A stretch of 48,343 nucleotides of DNA from Bacteroidota bacterium (GTDB lineage: Bacteria > Bacteroidota > Ignavibacteria > UBA10030 > UBA8401), in the NCBI GenBank assembly GCA_027622375.1, contig JAQCAB010000012.1:1-48343 (forward strand). Direction: 5' to 3'. Within the stretch, counting starts at the first letter, position 1. Each line of letters begins with the position of its first letter. Positions 8,427-17,680 of the stretch are shown piece after piece. Under the pieces are notes generated by a model, which saw only the letters and a program-made list of their open reading frames with translations, was not told where the DNA came from and ran no database searches. The translations under genes and the position numbers were made by a program.

Positions 8427-9106
8427 TTAAAGCTGTTGTATTTGATTTGGATAATACTTTGGTGGACTTCATGAAAATGAAGAAAGAGTCAATTTCAGCT
8501 GCGATAAACGCAATGATTGATGCCGGACTTGATTTAACTTTTGAAGAAGTTCAATCAAGAATAAATCATATTTACAAAGAAAAGGGAATTGAATTCCAAA
8601 ATGTTTTTGATGAATTACTTTTTAACAAATTTAAAAAAGTTGATTACAAAATTTTATCTGCCGGAGTAATTGCATACAGACGAGAGCGAGAAGCATCATT
8701 AGTTCTGTATCGACATGTTTACTCAACTTTAATGTGGTTAGTAAAAAATGGAATTAAACTTGCAGTAGTTTCCGATGCACCATCTCGGGAAGCGTGGCTT
8801 AGATTAACTTATTTAAAGCTCCATCAAATTTTTGATACTGTTGTAACTTTTGATGACACAGGAAAACGCAAACCACATCCCGCTCCATTTAAAAAAGCTT
8901 TAGATGGATTAAAAGTTAAACCTCAAGAAGCATTAATGATTGGTGATTGGGCTGAGCGTGATGTTGTCGGCGCATCAAAAGTTGGAATGAAAACTATTTT
9001 TGCCCGTTATGGTGATACTTTTGGCACAATTGAATCGCACGCAGATTATGAAGTAAACGACATCATAGAACTAATTGAAATTGTTAAAAAATTAAATTCA
9101 AAATGA
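8423..9106 (+). CDS. HAD superfamily (subfamily IA) phosphatase
   Basis: The protein has 227 residues. Motif I is VVFDLDNTLVD (D8 nucleophile and D10 acid/base). A helical cap follows at about residues 17-90. Motif II is the Ser in VVSDAP, motif III the Lys of GKRKPHP, and motif IV is GDWAERDVVGA. All HAD catalytic residues are therefore present. It resembles phosphoglycolate-phosphatase / haloacid-dehalogenase-type members (the TIGR02253-like group), but the substrate cannot be read from sequence. It overlaps both neighbours by ATGA, placing it in the acpS operon. Cytoplasmic. Confidence 0.88.
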   Translation: MIKAVVFDLDNTLVDFMKMKKESISAAINAMIDAGLDLTFEEVQSRINHIYKEKGIEFQNVFDELLFNKFKKVDYKILSAGVIAYRREREASLVLYRHVYSTLMWLVKNGIKLAVVSDAPSREAWLRLTYLKLHQIFDTVVTFDDTGKRKPHPAPFKKALDGLKVKPQEALMIGDWAERDVVGASKVGMKTIFARYGDTFGTIESHADYEVNDIIELIEIVKKLNSK

Positions 9107-9468
9107 TAAAAGGGATTGGTGTTGATAATATCGAAGTTTCAAGAATTGAAAAAACTATAAAAAATTATGGCGAAAGATTTTTAAATCGGATTTATACTAA
9201 AAAGGAAATCGAATATTGCATCAAAAAACCACACGCAGCTGAGCATTTTGCCGCCCGATTTGCCGCAAAAGAAGCTTTTGGTAAAGCTTTGGGGGCTGGT
9301 GTTTTTTATAAATTCAGCTGGAAAGATGTTGAAGTAACTCGCCACTCTTCCGGAAAGCCGGAAATAAAATATACCGGCTATTTTAAAGATAAATTAAAAG
9401 GAAATATTTTTCTTTCTTTAACTCACACTTCAAAAGAAGCAATTGCAGTTGTTGTGATTGAAGAATAA
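9103..9468 (+). CDS. acpS: Holo-[acyl-carrier-protein] synthase
   Basis: The protein has 121 residues, the usual AcpS length. It transfers 4'-phosphopantetheine from CoA to the serine of acyl carrier protein, switching on fatty acid synthesis. GIGVDNIEVSRI carries the Mg-binding Asp (D8). HFAARFAAKEAFGKALG carries the second metal ligand Glu and the CoA-binding Lys. SLTHTSKEAIAVVVIE is the closing beta segment. It starts within the HAD stop (ATGA) and is the last gene of the run. Other acyl-chain genes follow downstream (FakA-FakB fusion, plsY). Confidence 0.96.
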   Translation: MIKGIGVDNIEVSRIEKTIKNYGERFLNRIYTKKEIEYCIKKPHAAEHFAARFAAKEAFGKALGAGVFYKFSWKDVEVTRHSSGKPEIKYTGYFKDKLKGNIFLSLTHTSKEAIAVVVIEE

Positions 9469-9485
9469 ATAATAAACTAATTTAT

Positions 9486-9493
9486 TATTTTTG
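9486..9493 (+). promoter_or_regulatory. Possible TAnnTTTG promoter element
   Basis: TATTTTTG matches the Bacteroidota -7 consensus TAnnTTTG, 52 bases before the next start codon. A TTG at 9458-9460 is farther than the usual spacing, so only the -7 element is supported. Confidence 0.3.
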
Positions 9494-9544
9494 CTGCAAT
9501 ACTTTTTTTAAAGTAGTTTGCAAATATTAAATTAACAATTATTT

Positions 9545-11626
9545 TTGAAAGTGAATAAAAAACAAAATCGTTTAATAAAAGAGCAAAGCCCATATTTACT
9601 TCAGCATGCATATAATCCAGTTGATTGGTTTAGTTGGAGCGATGAAGCTTTTGAGAAATCGAAAAAAGAAAATAAACCGATTTTTCTTTCAATCGGATAT
9701 TCAACTTGCCATTGGTGTCATGTTATGGAACGGGAATCATTTGAAGATATTGATGTAGCAAAGTTGTTGAATGAAAATTTTATCTCAATAAAAGTTGATC
9801 GTGAAGAACGTCCAGACATCGATAATATTTATATGCAATTTTGCCAAATTACAACTGGAAGTGGTGGTTGGCCATTAACTGTAATTTTAACTCCAGATAA
9901 AAAACCTTTTTTTGCCGGTACTTATTTTCCAAAATATTCTGTTCATGGAAGAATTGGAATAATGGAATTATTACCTCGAATAAATCAAACGTGGAAAGAT
10001 AAAAGAAGTGAAGTTGAAACCTCTGTAAATCAAATTGTAGAATATTTAAAACGCGATATTGAGCCAAGTTTACAACCAATTGACGATTCAGTTATTGAAA
10101 AAGCTTTTAACCAACTTTCAAATAATTTTGATAATGAATTTGGAGGATTTGGTATAAAACCAAAATTCCCGACACCTCACAATTTTTTATTTTTACTCAG
10201 ATATTGTAAAAAAACAAAAAACAATAAAGCTCTTGAAATAGTTTTAAAATCTTTACACAAAATAAAATATGGAGGAATTTGCGATCATATTGGATTTGGT
10301 TTTCACAGATATTCAACGGATAAAGAATGGTTAGTTCCGCATTTTGAAAAAATGTTGTATGATCAAGCAATGCTTGCAATGGCATATATTGAAACTTACC
10401 AATTTACTAATAATAAATTTTTTCTCGATTCTGCTGAAGAAATATTTAAATATGTATTACGGGATATGACTGATTCTTCTGGAGGATTTTATACAGCAGA
10501 AGATGCTGATAGTGAAAATGTTGAAGGTAAATTTTATATCTGGGAATTGGAAGAAATTAAAAGTCTTTTAGGAGATGATGAAAAGATTATTTCCACAATA
10601 TACAATTTAAGAGAAGAAGGTAATTTTAATATTGAGGGAACAAATAGAAAAAGTGGTAAAAATATTTTTAATTTAAAAGAATCAATAGATAAATTAGCAA
10701 TTAAATTAAATTTATCAATTGATGATTTAAAAATAAAATTGGAATCAATTCGCCAAAAGTTATTTATTGAGCGCGAAAAAAGAATTCACCCATTAAAAGA
10801 TGATAAAATTTTAACAAGCTGGAATGGACTAATGATTGCAGCTTTAGCAAAAGGGTGCTTATTATATAACGAAACAAGTTACCTGGAAGCAGCTAAAAAA
10901 TCTGCAAATTTTATTCTTCAAAAATTATTTATTAATGGAAAATTATTGCATCGCTATCGCAATGGCTATGCTGGAATTGATGGCAACCTGGATGATTACT
11001 CATTTTTTATTTGGGGGTTGCTCGAACTTTATGAATCTTCACTTGATGAAGAATATCTGATGCAGGCAATTGAATTAAATAACAGTGTAATTAGTACTTT
11101 TTGGGATGAAGAAAATTCGGGTTTTTATTTTACATCTGCAGAAAATAAAGATGTAATTGCAAGGCAAAAAGAAATTTATGATGGTGCGATACCTTCGAGT
11201 AACTCAATCCAATTACAAAATTTAATTTGGATTTACAAAATTACTTCAGATGAAAAATTAAAAATCAAAATTGATTTAATGTTAAAAACTTTTACAAAGA
11301 ATATTAATAACTCACCGCAATCGTTTACACATTTTATTAGTTCTTATTATTTATTAATCCAAAAATCTACTGAAATTATAATTGTGAATAATGAAAATAC
11401 TGCCGAAGTAACTAATATTATAAAAGCTATCAAAAAAGAATTTTTGCCAAATAAAATTATTCTTTTCAAAAATCTAAAAAATCAAAACCTGATTTCTAAA
11501 ATGTCACCTTTTACTGAAAACTATAAAACCATAAATAATAAACTGACTATTTACGTTTGCGAAGATTATAAATGCAACCCACCCACAAACGATTTAAGCA
11601 AAGCTTTTCAATACTTAAAAAATTAA
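9545..11626 (+). CDS. Thioredoxin-fold / six-hairpin protein of the YyaL (DUF255, spermatogenesis-associated 20) family
   Basis: The protein has 693 residues, typical of the family. The N-terminus has the hallmark [20 protein letters not shown], then a thioredoxin-like domain with STCHWCHVM (C55, C58) and [11 protein letters not shown]. The middle and C-terminal parts form an (alpha/alpha)6 region ([56 protein letters not shown]). Family function is poorly defined; a redox or sugar-epimerase-like role has been suggested from fold alone. The start is either TTG at 9545 or GTG at 9551; neither has an RBS. It stands alone between acpS and the FakA fusion. Confidence 0.9.
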   Translation: MKVNKKQNRLIKEQSPYLLQHAYNPVDWFSWSDEAFEKSKKENKPIFLSIGYSTCHWCHVMERESFEDIDVAKLLNENFISIKVDREERPDIDNIYMQFCQITTGSGGWPLTVILTPDKKPFFAGTYFPKYSVHGRIGIMELLPRINQTWKDKRSEVETSVNQIVEYLKRDIEPSLQPIDDSVIEKAFNQLSNNFDNEFGGFGIKPKFPTPHNFLFLLRYCKKTKNNKALEIVLKSLHKIKYGGICDHIGFGFHRYSTDKEWLVPHFEKMLYDQAMLAMAYIETYQFTNNKFFLDSAEEIFKYVLRDMTDSSGGFYTAEDADSENVEGKFYIWELEEIKSLLGDDEKIISTIYNLREEGNFNIEGTNRKSGKNIFNLKESIDKLAIKLNLSIDDLKIKLESIRQKLFIEREKRIHPLKDDKILTSWNGLMIAALAKGCLLYNETSYLEAAKKSANFILQKLFINGKLLHRYRNGYAGIDGNLDDYSFFIWGLLELYESSLDEEYLMQAIELNNSVISTFWDEENSGFYFTSAENKDVIARQKEIYDGAIPSSNSIQLQNLIWIYKITSDEKLKIKIDLMLKTFTKNINNSPQSFTHFISSYYLLIQKSTEIIIVNNENTAEVTNIIKAIKKEFLPNKIILFKNLKNQNLISKMSPFTENYKTINNKLTIYVCEDYKCNPPTNDLSKAFQYLKN

Positions 11627-11748
11627 AATTGCATAAAAAATTGAATATTGTTATCATCAATTTCTGAGATGAATAATAATTCTTTTAAAATATATATTTT
11701 CAGATGCAATTCTAAAAACTTTTCTGATTAGTTATCAAAAAAAATTTA

Positions 11749-13539
11749 ATGTCAATACTTTATTTAGATGGAATAAGATTTAAAAACGGATTGATTTCGG
11801 GATTTAGGCAAGTAATTGCTCAAAAAGATTATTTAAATAAAATAAATGTTTTTCCCGTTCCTGATGGTGACACGGGAACTAATATGGCCTTTACGCTTTT
11901 GGGAATCCAAAATGCAATCTCTCGGCAAACGCACTCAAATATAAATGAGATGAGTCAAATTGTAGCTGAGAGCGCGCTTGATGGTGCTCGTGGAAACTCA
12001 GGCGCAATTTTAGCGCAATTTTTTGTTGGCGTTGCAGATGGATTAAATAATAAAATTCGTGTTAACGCAATAGATTTTACAAATGCAGTTAAAAAAGGAA
12101 AACTTTATGCCTACGATGCGCTAATTACACCGAAGGAAGGAACAATTTTAACAGTAATCAACGATTGGGTTGATGAATTAGAAAAATTAAGTCAACAACT
12201 TGACAACTTTAAAATTATTTTGGAGAAAGCCTTACATAGAGCAAAAATTTCTTTAAAAGAAACAACTTCAAAACTTGAAGTACTCGCAAAAGCGGGAGTT
12301 GTTGATGCAGGCGCTCAAGGATTTGTTGAACTTTTAAATGGAATACAACAATATATTGATTCAGGTTTTATTCCTGAGCATTTGCAAGTTAATGAAGATG
12401 CAAATAATGTTTTCATAAATAAACCAGAAATTTTAGAAGAGTTTCAATTTTGTACCGAATGTTTAATTGATGGTAAAGAAATCAACAGAGTTAGTTTAAA
12501 AGAAGAAATAATGAATTTGGGAAATAGTATAATTCTTGGTGGTACAAAAAATAAAATTAAATTACATATCCACACAAATAATCCAAAAATTATTTTTGAA
12601 ATTTGCGCTAAGTATGGAATTGTTTCAAGCGAAAAAGCTGATGATATGTTGCAACAACAAACTGATGTTTTAAAGGTGCATGAAAATATTGCACTGGTTG
12701 TTGATTCGGGCTGCGATTTGCCGGAAGAAATATTGCATGAATATAATATTCATATGGTTCCTGTTCGGTTAAATTTTGGTGATAAACATTATGTTGATAA
12801 ACTTACGATTACAACAAAAGAATTTTGGGACGAAGTAAAATCAAATCCAATTAATCCAACAACATCCCAACCAACACCGGGTGATTTTAAAAGACAATAT
12901 CAATTTTTATCTGGGCATTATAAAAGTGCAATTTCACTTCACTTGCCAAGTAAATTAAGTGGAACTTATCAATCTGCAATTACAGCTGCAAAAGGAATTC
13001 CGGATTTTCAAATAAAAGTTATTGAAGCTTTCAATGGAAGTGTTGGAATGGGATTAATTGCAATTAGAATTATTGAAGCAATTAAAAAAAATAAAACAAT
13101 TGAAGAGGTTGAAAAAATTGCAAATCAAGCAATTACTAATTGCAACGTTTATGTTTCACTTGATACCTTAGAATTTGTTGTTCGTGGCGGAAGATTACCT
13201 GCATCCAAAAAAAGATTAGCCGATTTGTTAAAGTTGAATCCAATTTTAACTTTTACAGAAAATGGAGTTAAAGCATCAGGTTTTACTTTTGGCTCGCAAG
13301 ATAAATTCAAAAAATTCAAAAAATTTATTTCAAAAAAAATTCCAAAAATTCCTTTCCGTGTTGGGATAGCGCACGCAGTTGCTGAAGAAAACGCAGTCGA
13401 ATTAAAAAATTTTTTCAAATCAATTAAAGAATGTGACGAAGTAATTTTTACAAATATTGGTCCCGCGCTTGGAGCGCATTCTGGACCAAATGCAATTGCT
13501 GTTGCAATCCAAACTTTAAATGATGATTTATCAAATTAA
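11749..13539 (+). CDS. DAK2-DegV fusion: fatty acid kinase (FakA) fused to fatty-acid-binding FakB domain
   Basis: The protein has 596 residues. Residues about 1-205 are a DhaL/DAK2 kinase domain with NVFPVPDGDTGTNM (D39 and D41 bind Mg-ATP) and SALDGARGNSGAILAQ. Residues about 225-305 match the FakA middle domain (ECLIDG, GNSIILGG, IKLHIHTNNP). From about 312 a complete DegV/FakB lipid-binding domain follows (VVDSGCDLPEE, NPTTSQPTPGDF, YVSLDTLEFVVRGGRLP). In Firmicutes FakA and FakB are separate proteins that phosphorylate exogenous or recycled fatty acids to acyl phosphate, the substrate PlsX/PlsY use. Here kinase and fatty-acid carrier are one chain, and plsY lies just downstream, which fits that role. 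Confidence 0.9.
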   Translation: MSILYLDGIRFKNGLISGFRQVIAQKDYLNKINVFPVPDGDTGTNMAFTLLGIQNAISRQTHSNINEMSQIVAESALDGARGNSGAILAQFFVGVADGLNNKIRVNAIDFTNAVKKGKLYAYDALITPKEGTILTVINDWVDELEKLSQQLDNFKIILEKALHRAKISLKETTSKLEVLAKAGVVDAGAQGFVELLNGIQQYIDSGFIPEHLQVNEDANNVFINKPEILEEFQFCTECLIDGKEINRVSLKEEIMNLGNSIILGGTKNKIKLHIHTNNPKIIFEICAKYGIVSSEKADDMLQQQTDVLKVHENIALVVDSGCDLPEEILHEYNIHMVPVRLNFGDKHYVDKLTITTKEFWDEVKSNPINPTTSQPTPGDFKRQYQFLSGHYKSAISLHLPSKLSGTYQSAITAAKGIPDFQIKVIEAFNGSVGMGLIAIRIIEAIKKNKTIEEVEKIANQAITNCNVYVSLDTLEFVVRGGRLPASKKRLADLLKLNPILTFTENGVKASGFTFGSQDKFKKFKKFISKKIPKIPFRVGIAHAVAEENAVELKNFFKSIKECDEVIFTNIGPALGAHSGPNAIAVAIQTLNDDLSN

Positions 13540-13542
13540 AAA

Positions 13543-13902
13543 ATGAAAAATTATTTTAAGCAATCAAATCCATTTAAAGTTCCGACAAATGACAATAAAT
13601 TAATTGAAGAGCATTTTGGAATTGTTGCAAATGGTGAAAAAAATTACAGCATCGCGCATATGGTTGCTCCACCAAAATGGATTGAACCACAACAAAATCC
13701 CGAGTTCGATGAAATAACAATAATGATTCGCGGTGCAAAAAAAATTATTATTGATGATGAAGAAATTTTTTTGAAAAAGGGAGAATCACTTTTTGTAAAA
13801 AAAGGTTCGAGAGTTCAATATTCAAATCCATTTGATGAGGAAGCTGAATATTGGAGTATTTGTTTGCCAGCTTTTACAATTGAAAAAGCAAACAGAAAAT
13901 AA
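13543..13902 (+). CDS. Cupin-domain protein
   Basis: The protein has 119 residues and starts 3 bases after the FakA-FakB stop, so it is probably co-transcribed. It has the cupin pattern: PEFDEITIMIRGAKKIIID, then EEIFLKKGESLFVKKGSRVQYSN (without long identity to a named family), then EYWSICLPAF. The usual first-motif His pair is not evident (EFDEI instead of HxH), so metal binding may be altered or absent. It might be a small-molecule sensor or an isomerase-type cupin. Function unassigned. Confidence 0.8.
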   Translation: MKNYFKQSNPFKVPTNDNKLIEEHFGIVANGEKNYSIAHMVAPPKWIEPQQNPEFDEITIMIRGAKKIIIDDEEIFLKKGESLFVKKGSRVQYSNPFDEEAEYWSICLPAFTIEKANRK

Positions 13903-13978
13903 ATAACAATATATTACTTTTTTAGATGCTCTGACATTCTTTAATTAATTTTTATATATTTACTCGAGTGAATAAAAT

Positions 13979-13986
13979 TATCTTTG
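13979..13986 (+). promoter_or_regulatory. Possible TAnnTTTG promoter element for plsY
   Basis: TATCTTTG matches the Bacteroidota -7 consensus, 25 bases before the plsY ATG. No TTG is found at the expected upstream spacing, so support is partial. Confidence 0.35.
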
Positions 13987-14011
13987 TAAAAATAAATATC
14001 ATATTGTAGTT

Positions 14012-14608
14012 ATGGTTGAATCATCAAATTTAGTTAAGATTGAACATTATTTATATTTTGTTTTATGTTATTTATTTGGGTGTATAATTTTTGGTTTAAT
14101 ATTAACAAAATTTTTTTATCACGGAGATATTCGGCTACAAGGTAGTGGTAATATTGGTGCGCGGAACGTTGGCCGTGTTTATGGTAAATCAGCTTTTGTA
14201 ATTACTTTTATCGGTGATGCATTAAAGGGAATTGCACCAATTGTTGTTGCTCGATTATTAAATTATTCTGAATCCATTCAACTTGCAGGACTTGCATTTG
14301 CAACTTTAGGTCATATAAAACCAGTTACATTAAAATATAAAGGTGGAAAAGGTCTTGCAACTTTTAGTGGCGGGATAATTATTTTTAATCCAATTGTAGT
14401 TCCATTTTTTATTTTATCCTTTGGTGTACTTTATGCATTCATTAAAAACTTTAATATTGCAGGATTGATTTCGTTAATTATTATACCGGCAGTTTTATAT
14501 TATAAACAAAACAATTTGTTGAGTTGTATTATAGTTTTTGGAATTATTATATTGATTTTTTTAGCGCACTTAAAAAATATCAAAGATTGGGTTAAGTTAA
14601 ATGACTAA
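14012..14608 (+). CDS. plsY: Acyl-phosphate:glycerol-3-phosphate acyltransferase
   Basis: The protein has 198 residues. PlsY is a polytopic inner-membrane enzyme that makes 1-acyl-glycerol-3-phosphate from acyl phosphate, the first committed phospholipid step. Diagnostic motifs are GSGNIGARNVGRVYGK (family: GSGN-GATN--R), FIGDALKG and LGHIKPVTLKYKGGKGLAT. About five hydrophobic segments are visible. The N-terminal tail before the first membrane segment is slightly long; starts farther in are possible. It overlaps the following GNAT-aminotransferase gene by 8 bases, so the two are translationally coupled. Confidence 0.95.
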   Translation: MVESSNLVKIEHYLYFVLCYLFGCIIFGLILTKFFYHGDIRLQGSGNIGARNVGRVYGKSAFVITFIGDALKGIAPIVVARLLNYSESIQLAGLAFATLGHIKPVTLKYKGGKGLATFSGGIIIFNPIVVPFFILSFGVLYAFIKNFNIAGLISLIIIPAVLYYKQNNLLSCIIVFGIIILIFLAHLKNIKDWVKLND

Positions 14609-16205
14609 TAACAATCTATATTTTTATAAAATTGCAAATTCCGAAAAAGAATTTGAACAAATCCATAAACTAAACTATAAAACTTTTTCAGAAGAAATTC
14701 CGCAGCATCAAAAAAACTCAGAGCAAAAATTGATTGATCAATTCCATGATCAAAATAAATATATTATATGTTTAAAGGATGAAAAATTAGTTGGAATGGT
14801 TGCGATACGTGGGAATAGACCATTTTCACTCGATAAGAAAATTGGTTCAATTGAAAAATCACTCCCATTTTTTGTAAAAAATCCATGTGAGTTTAGATTA
14901 TTAGCTATTAATAAAGAATTACGTAATGGTCGAGTACTTTTTGGATTGTTTCAATTTATGAATAAATATTGTTTAAAAATGGGTTATGATATTGCTGTTA
15001 TTTCTGGAACTGTTCGACAGTTAAAATTATACAAACAACTTGGTTTTAAACCATTTGCGCAATTAACCGGAACTGATGGCGTAATGTTTCAACCGATGTA
15101 TTTAACAAAACAAACTTTTGAAGAATCAATTGAAGAGAGAATTATTCAAAAAACTTTACAATTTTTACCTGGACCGACAGAAATATCAAAAAATGTAATG
15201 ACGGCATTTTGCAATAAACCAATTTCACATCGTTCAATAGATTTTAAAGAAGAATTCGAAAAAACAAAGTCATTACTTTGTAAACTTGTAAATTGTAAAA
15301 ATGTTCAAATTCTTTTAGGTACCGGATCTTTAGCAAATGATGTTGTTGCAGCACAACTCTCATTAGAAAAAGGAGAAGGATTAATTTTATCAAATGGTGA
15401 GTTTGGTAACAGAATAATTGAACAAGCAAATCGGTTTGGATTAAAATTTGAAATTATTCAAAAAGAATGGCGAGAGTCTTTTTCAAAAAAAGAAATCATT
15501 TCAAAAATAAATAAAAAAATAAAATGGCTTTGGGTTGTTCACAGCGAAACTTCAACCGGGATACTTAATGATATCGAAATGCTGAAGCATATTGCAAAAG
15601 AAAAAAATATAAAACTTTGTTTAGATTGCATAAGTTCAATAGGTGCAATTAAACTTGATTTATCGGATATATTTTTAGCAACAGGTGTAAGTGGAAAGGG
15701 ATTGCATGGGCTCACCGGTCTATCATTTGTATTTCATAATCACAATGTTAAACCATCAACAAAACTTCCAAAGTATATTGATTTGGGATATTACCAACTA
15801 AAAGATAGTATTCCATTTTCACATTCATCAAATCTTGTTGAAGCACTTTTAGTTGCATTGGAAAATTTCTCGGAAGAGAGTATTAAAAAAGTAAAAACAA
15901 CACACAAATTCTTGAAGAACGAATTAATAAAATCAGGATATAAAATAATCAACAAAGAAAATGCTTCACCAACTATTATTACAATAGAACTTCCTCCAAA
16001 AATTTCTTCAATAATTTTATGTGATCTTTTATTTTACAATGGATATCAGTTGCACTATGAAAGCAATTATTTAACAAAGAGAAATTGGATTCAAATCGCC
16101 TGTTTGAATGATTACGATAAAACTGATTTGAAGAGGATGATTCAGTTATTAAAATTAATAACAGCTTATGAGCTGAATAACAACGCCAAAACTAGATTTA
16201 ATTAG
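14601..16205 (+). CDS. GNAT (N-acyltransferase-like) domain fused to class V PLP aminotransferase
   Basis: The protein has 534 residues in two domains. Residues 1-175 look like a GNAT fold of the N-acyl amino acid synthase / autoinducer-synthase type: HKLNYKTFSEEIPQH, VGMVAIRGNRPF, CEFRLLAINKELRNG, and the closing LYKQLGFKPF. Residues about 188-530 are a fold-type I aminotransferase of the alanine-glyoxylate/serine-pyruvate group: PGPTEI (190-195), SHRSIDF, GTGSLANDVVAAQL, D342 in LCLDCISSIGA (pyridine-N contact), and K366 in GVSGKGL as the PLP lysine. It starts 8 bases inside plsY. I know no characterised enzyme with this pairing next to plsY. It may make an amine or amino acid by transamination and acylate it for a membrane lipid or signal; this is inference. 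Confidence 0.85.
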   Translation: MTNNNLYFYKIANSEKEFEQIHKLNYKTFSEEIPQHQKNSEQKLIDQFHDQNKYIICLKDEKLVGMVAIRGNRPFSLDKKIGSIEKSLPFFVKNPCEFRLLAINKELRNGRVLFGLFQFMNKYCLKMGYDIAVISGTVRQLKLYKQLGFKPFAQLTGTDGVMFQPMYLTKQTFEESIEERIIQKTLQFLPGPTEISKNVMTAFCNKPISHRSIDFKEEFEKTKSLLCKLVNCKNVQILLGTGSLANDVVAAQLSLEKGEGLILSNGEFGNRIIEQANRFGLKFEIIQKEWRESFSKKEIISKINKKIKWLWVVHSETSTGILNDIEMLKHIAKEKNIKLCLDCISSIGAIKLDLSDIFLATGVSGKGLHGLTGLSFVFHNHNVKPSTKLPKYIDLGYYQLKDSIPFSHSSNLVEALLVALENFSEESIKKVKTTHKFLKNELIKSGYKIINKENASPTIITIELPPKISSIILCDLLFYNGYQLHYESNYLTKRNWIQIACLNDYDKTDLKRMIQLLKLITAYELNNNAKTRFN

Positions 16206-16230
16206 TTTAGTGGAAAACGCAAATCAATAA

Positions 16231-17016
16231 TTAAATTAAAGATAGGATATTAATTTTTTGTAAAACTTGTTTTACAAAAAGGGGATCGTCGGCAATAATT
16301 CCATCAACTTTAAATTTCCAAGCGCGAGAGACGTCGGCTTCGGTTTTGATTGAATAAACATAAACTAAAAAATTATTTTTATGAGCATTTTCAACAACCT
16401 CACTTTGTAATTGATGTTTATTGCAAATAAAAATATCCGCATTATATTTTTTGCAAAGTTGAGATGGGGAATGTCTAAAATTTGTAATTGGATTAAAAAT
16501 AATTCCTGTAGTTATATGTGGCGATAAATCCTTTAGTAGCTTCATTTTATGATGATTAAAAGAAGTTACAATTACCCGATCGACTAAATTAAATTTTAAA
16601 ATAATATCAACAAGTTTATTTTCTGCAGTTTTTAGTGAACTACTTTCAACATTTGATTTTAATTCAATATTTAAAATTATTGATTGCGGAAGCCATTTGA
16701 TTAATTTTTCAAGAGGAACAATTTTTTCATTTTTAAATTTATTACTAAACCATTCTCCATTTTTTAAAGATCTAATTTCACTAAAAAGTTTAGAATATAT
16801 TTTACCATCTCCATTTGTAGTTCTATTTAATTTTTCATCGTGAATTATAACAAACTTGTTATCTTTACTTAATCTGATATCGCATTCAATCATATCAACT
16901 TTTGCATTTGCAGCTGCTTCAAAAGCTGCCATTGTATTTTCCGGGGCAATTTGTGAATAACCACGATGCGCAATTATTAACGGATTTTGAGGCGTTCCTA
17001 ATTTAGTTAGCTTCAC
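16231..17016 (-). CDS. Glycerophosphodiester phosphodiesterase
   Basis: The protein has 261 residues and a GTG start overlapping the adk stop (GTGA). It is a TIM-barrel GDPD enzyme that hydrolyses glycerophosphodiesters (deacylated phospholipid head groups) to glycerol-3-phosphate and an alcohol. Seen: IAHRGYSQIAPENT (catalytic His, Arg and Glu), DMIECDIRLSKD (Glu and Asp metal ligands), VIIHDEKLNRTTNGDG (second catalytic His), and ILNIELKS (late Glu). No signal peptide, so it is probably cytoplasmic. It could return glycerol-3-phosphate to PlsY, encoded convergently 1.6 kb away. Confidence 0.93.
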   Translation of the reverse strand: MKLTKLGTPQNPLIIAHRGYSQIAPENTMAAFEAAANAKVDMIECDIRLSKDNKFVIIHDEKLNRTTNGDGKIYSKLFSEIRSLKNGEWFSNKFKNEKIVPLEKLIKWLPQSIILNIELKSNVESSSLKTAENKLVDIILKFNLVDRVIVTSFNHHKMKLLKDLSPHITTGIIFNPITNFRHSPSQLCKKYNADIFICNKHQLQSEVVENAHKNNFLVYVYSIKTEADVSRAWKFKVDGIIADDPLFVKQVLQKINILSLI

Positions 17017-17669
17017 TTTTTTGTTAAAATATTAATTTGCTCTCGTAATTTATTTTGGATTAAATCAATCCCACCATCTCCATCAATATTATGAAGTAAA
17101 TTTTTCTCTAAATAGAAATTTTTTACAGGTTCAGTAAGTTCGCTATAAACTTTTAAGCGTCGTTTTACAGTTTCAGGCTTATCATCTTCACGTTGAAATA
17201 AATCGCCACCACATTTGTTACATTTATCATTTAAAGAAATATTATCTAATTTTTGACTAAAAACTTTTGAACAATTTTTACAACTTAATCTATCATTTAA
17301 TCTGTTAATTATTTTTTGTTCATCAACATTAAAATTAATTACAATTGGTTTTTTAAAATTCAGGTCATTAAAAATATTATCAAGTTCGATTGCTTGTGGC
17401 AAAGTTCTTGGGTATCCATCTAAAATAAATCCCTTTTCAAAATTTGGGTTTGCTAATCCTTCACGAACAATCCCGAACATCACTTCGTCCGGAACTAAAT
17501 TTCCGGCATTCATAAATTGCTCAGCTTTTTTACCAAGCTCGGTTTCATCTTTGATTGCTACTCTTAAAATATCACCTGTTGAAATGTGCGGAATATTAAA
17601 ATGTGTTGCTAAAATTTTTGCTTGTGTACCTTTGCCAACTCCGGGAGCGCCGAATAAAATTATTTTCAT
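17013..17669 (-). CDS. adk: Adenylate kinase with zinc-type lid
   Basis: The protein has 218 residues and makes 2 ADP from ATP and AMP. The P-loop is GAPGVGKGT (residues 7-15), AMP-binding segments are ISTGDILR and FILDGYPRTLPQA, and NDRLSC begins the lid. The lid carries four cysteines (C130, C133, C150, C153) in two CxxC pairs, so a structural zinc is expected, as in Gram-positive and many other long-form enzymes. The downstream glycerophosphodiesterase starts inside its stop, and rlmN ends 11 bases upstream, so the three form one minus-strand operon. Confidence 0.97.
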   Translation of the reverse strand: MKIILFGAPGVGKGTQAKILATHFNIPHISTGDILRVAIKDETELGKKAEQFMNAGNLVPDEVMFGIVREGLANPNFEKGFILDGYPRTLPQAIELDNIFNDLNFKKPIVINFNVDEQKIINRLNDRLSCKNCSKVFSQKLDNISLNDKCNKCGGDLFQREDDKPETVKRRLKVYSELTEPVKNFYLEKNLLHNIDGDGGIDLIQNKLREQINILTKK

Positions 17670-17680
17670 TCTTTAAATTA

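Noticed and set aside
11686-11699. AT palindrome AAAATATATATTTT before the FakA-FakB gene
   Set aside because: Simple AT sequence; no sign of a terminator or a known operator.
13924-13940. AGATGCTCT near plsY as another copy of the 1430-1571 repeat
   Set aside because: An 8-base match is expected by chance in 48 kb.
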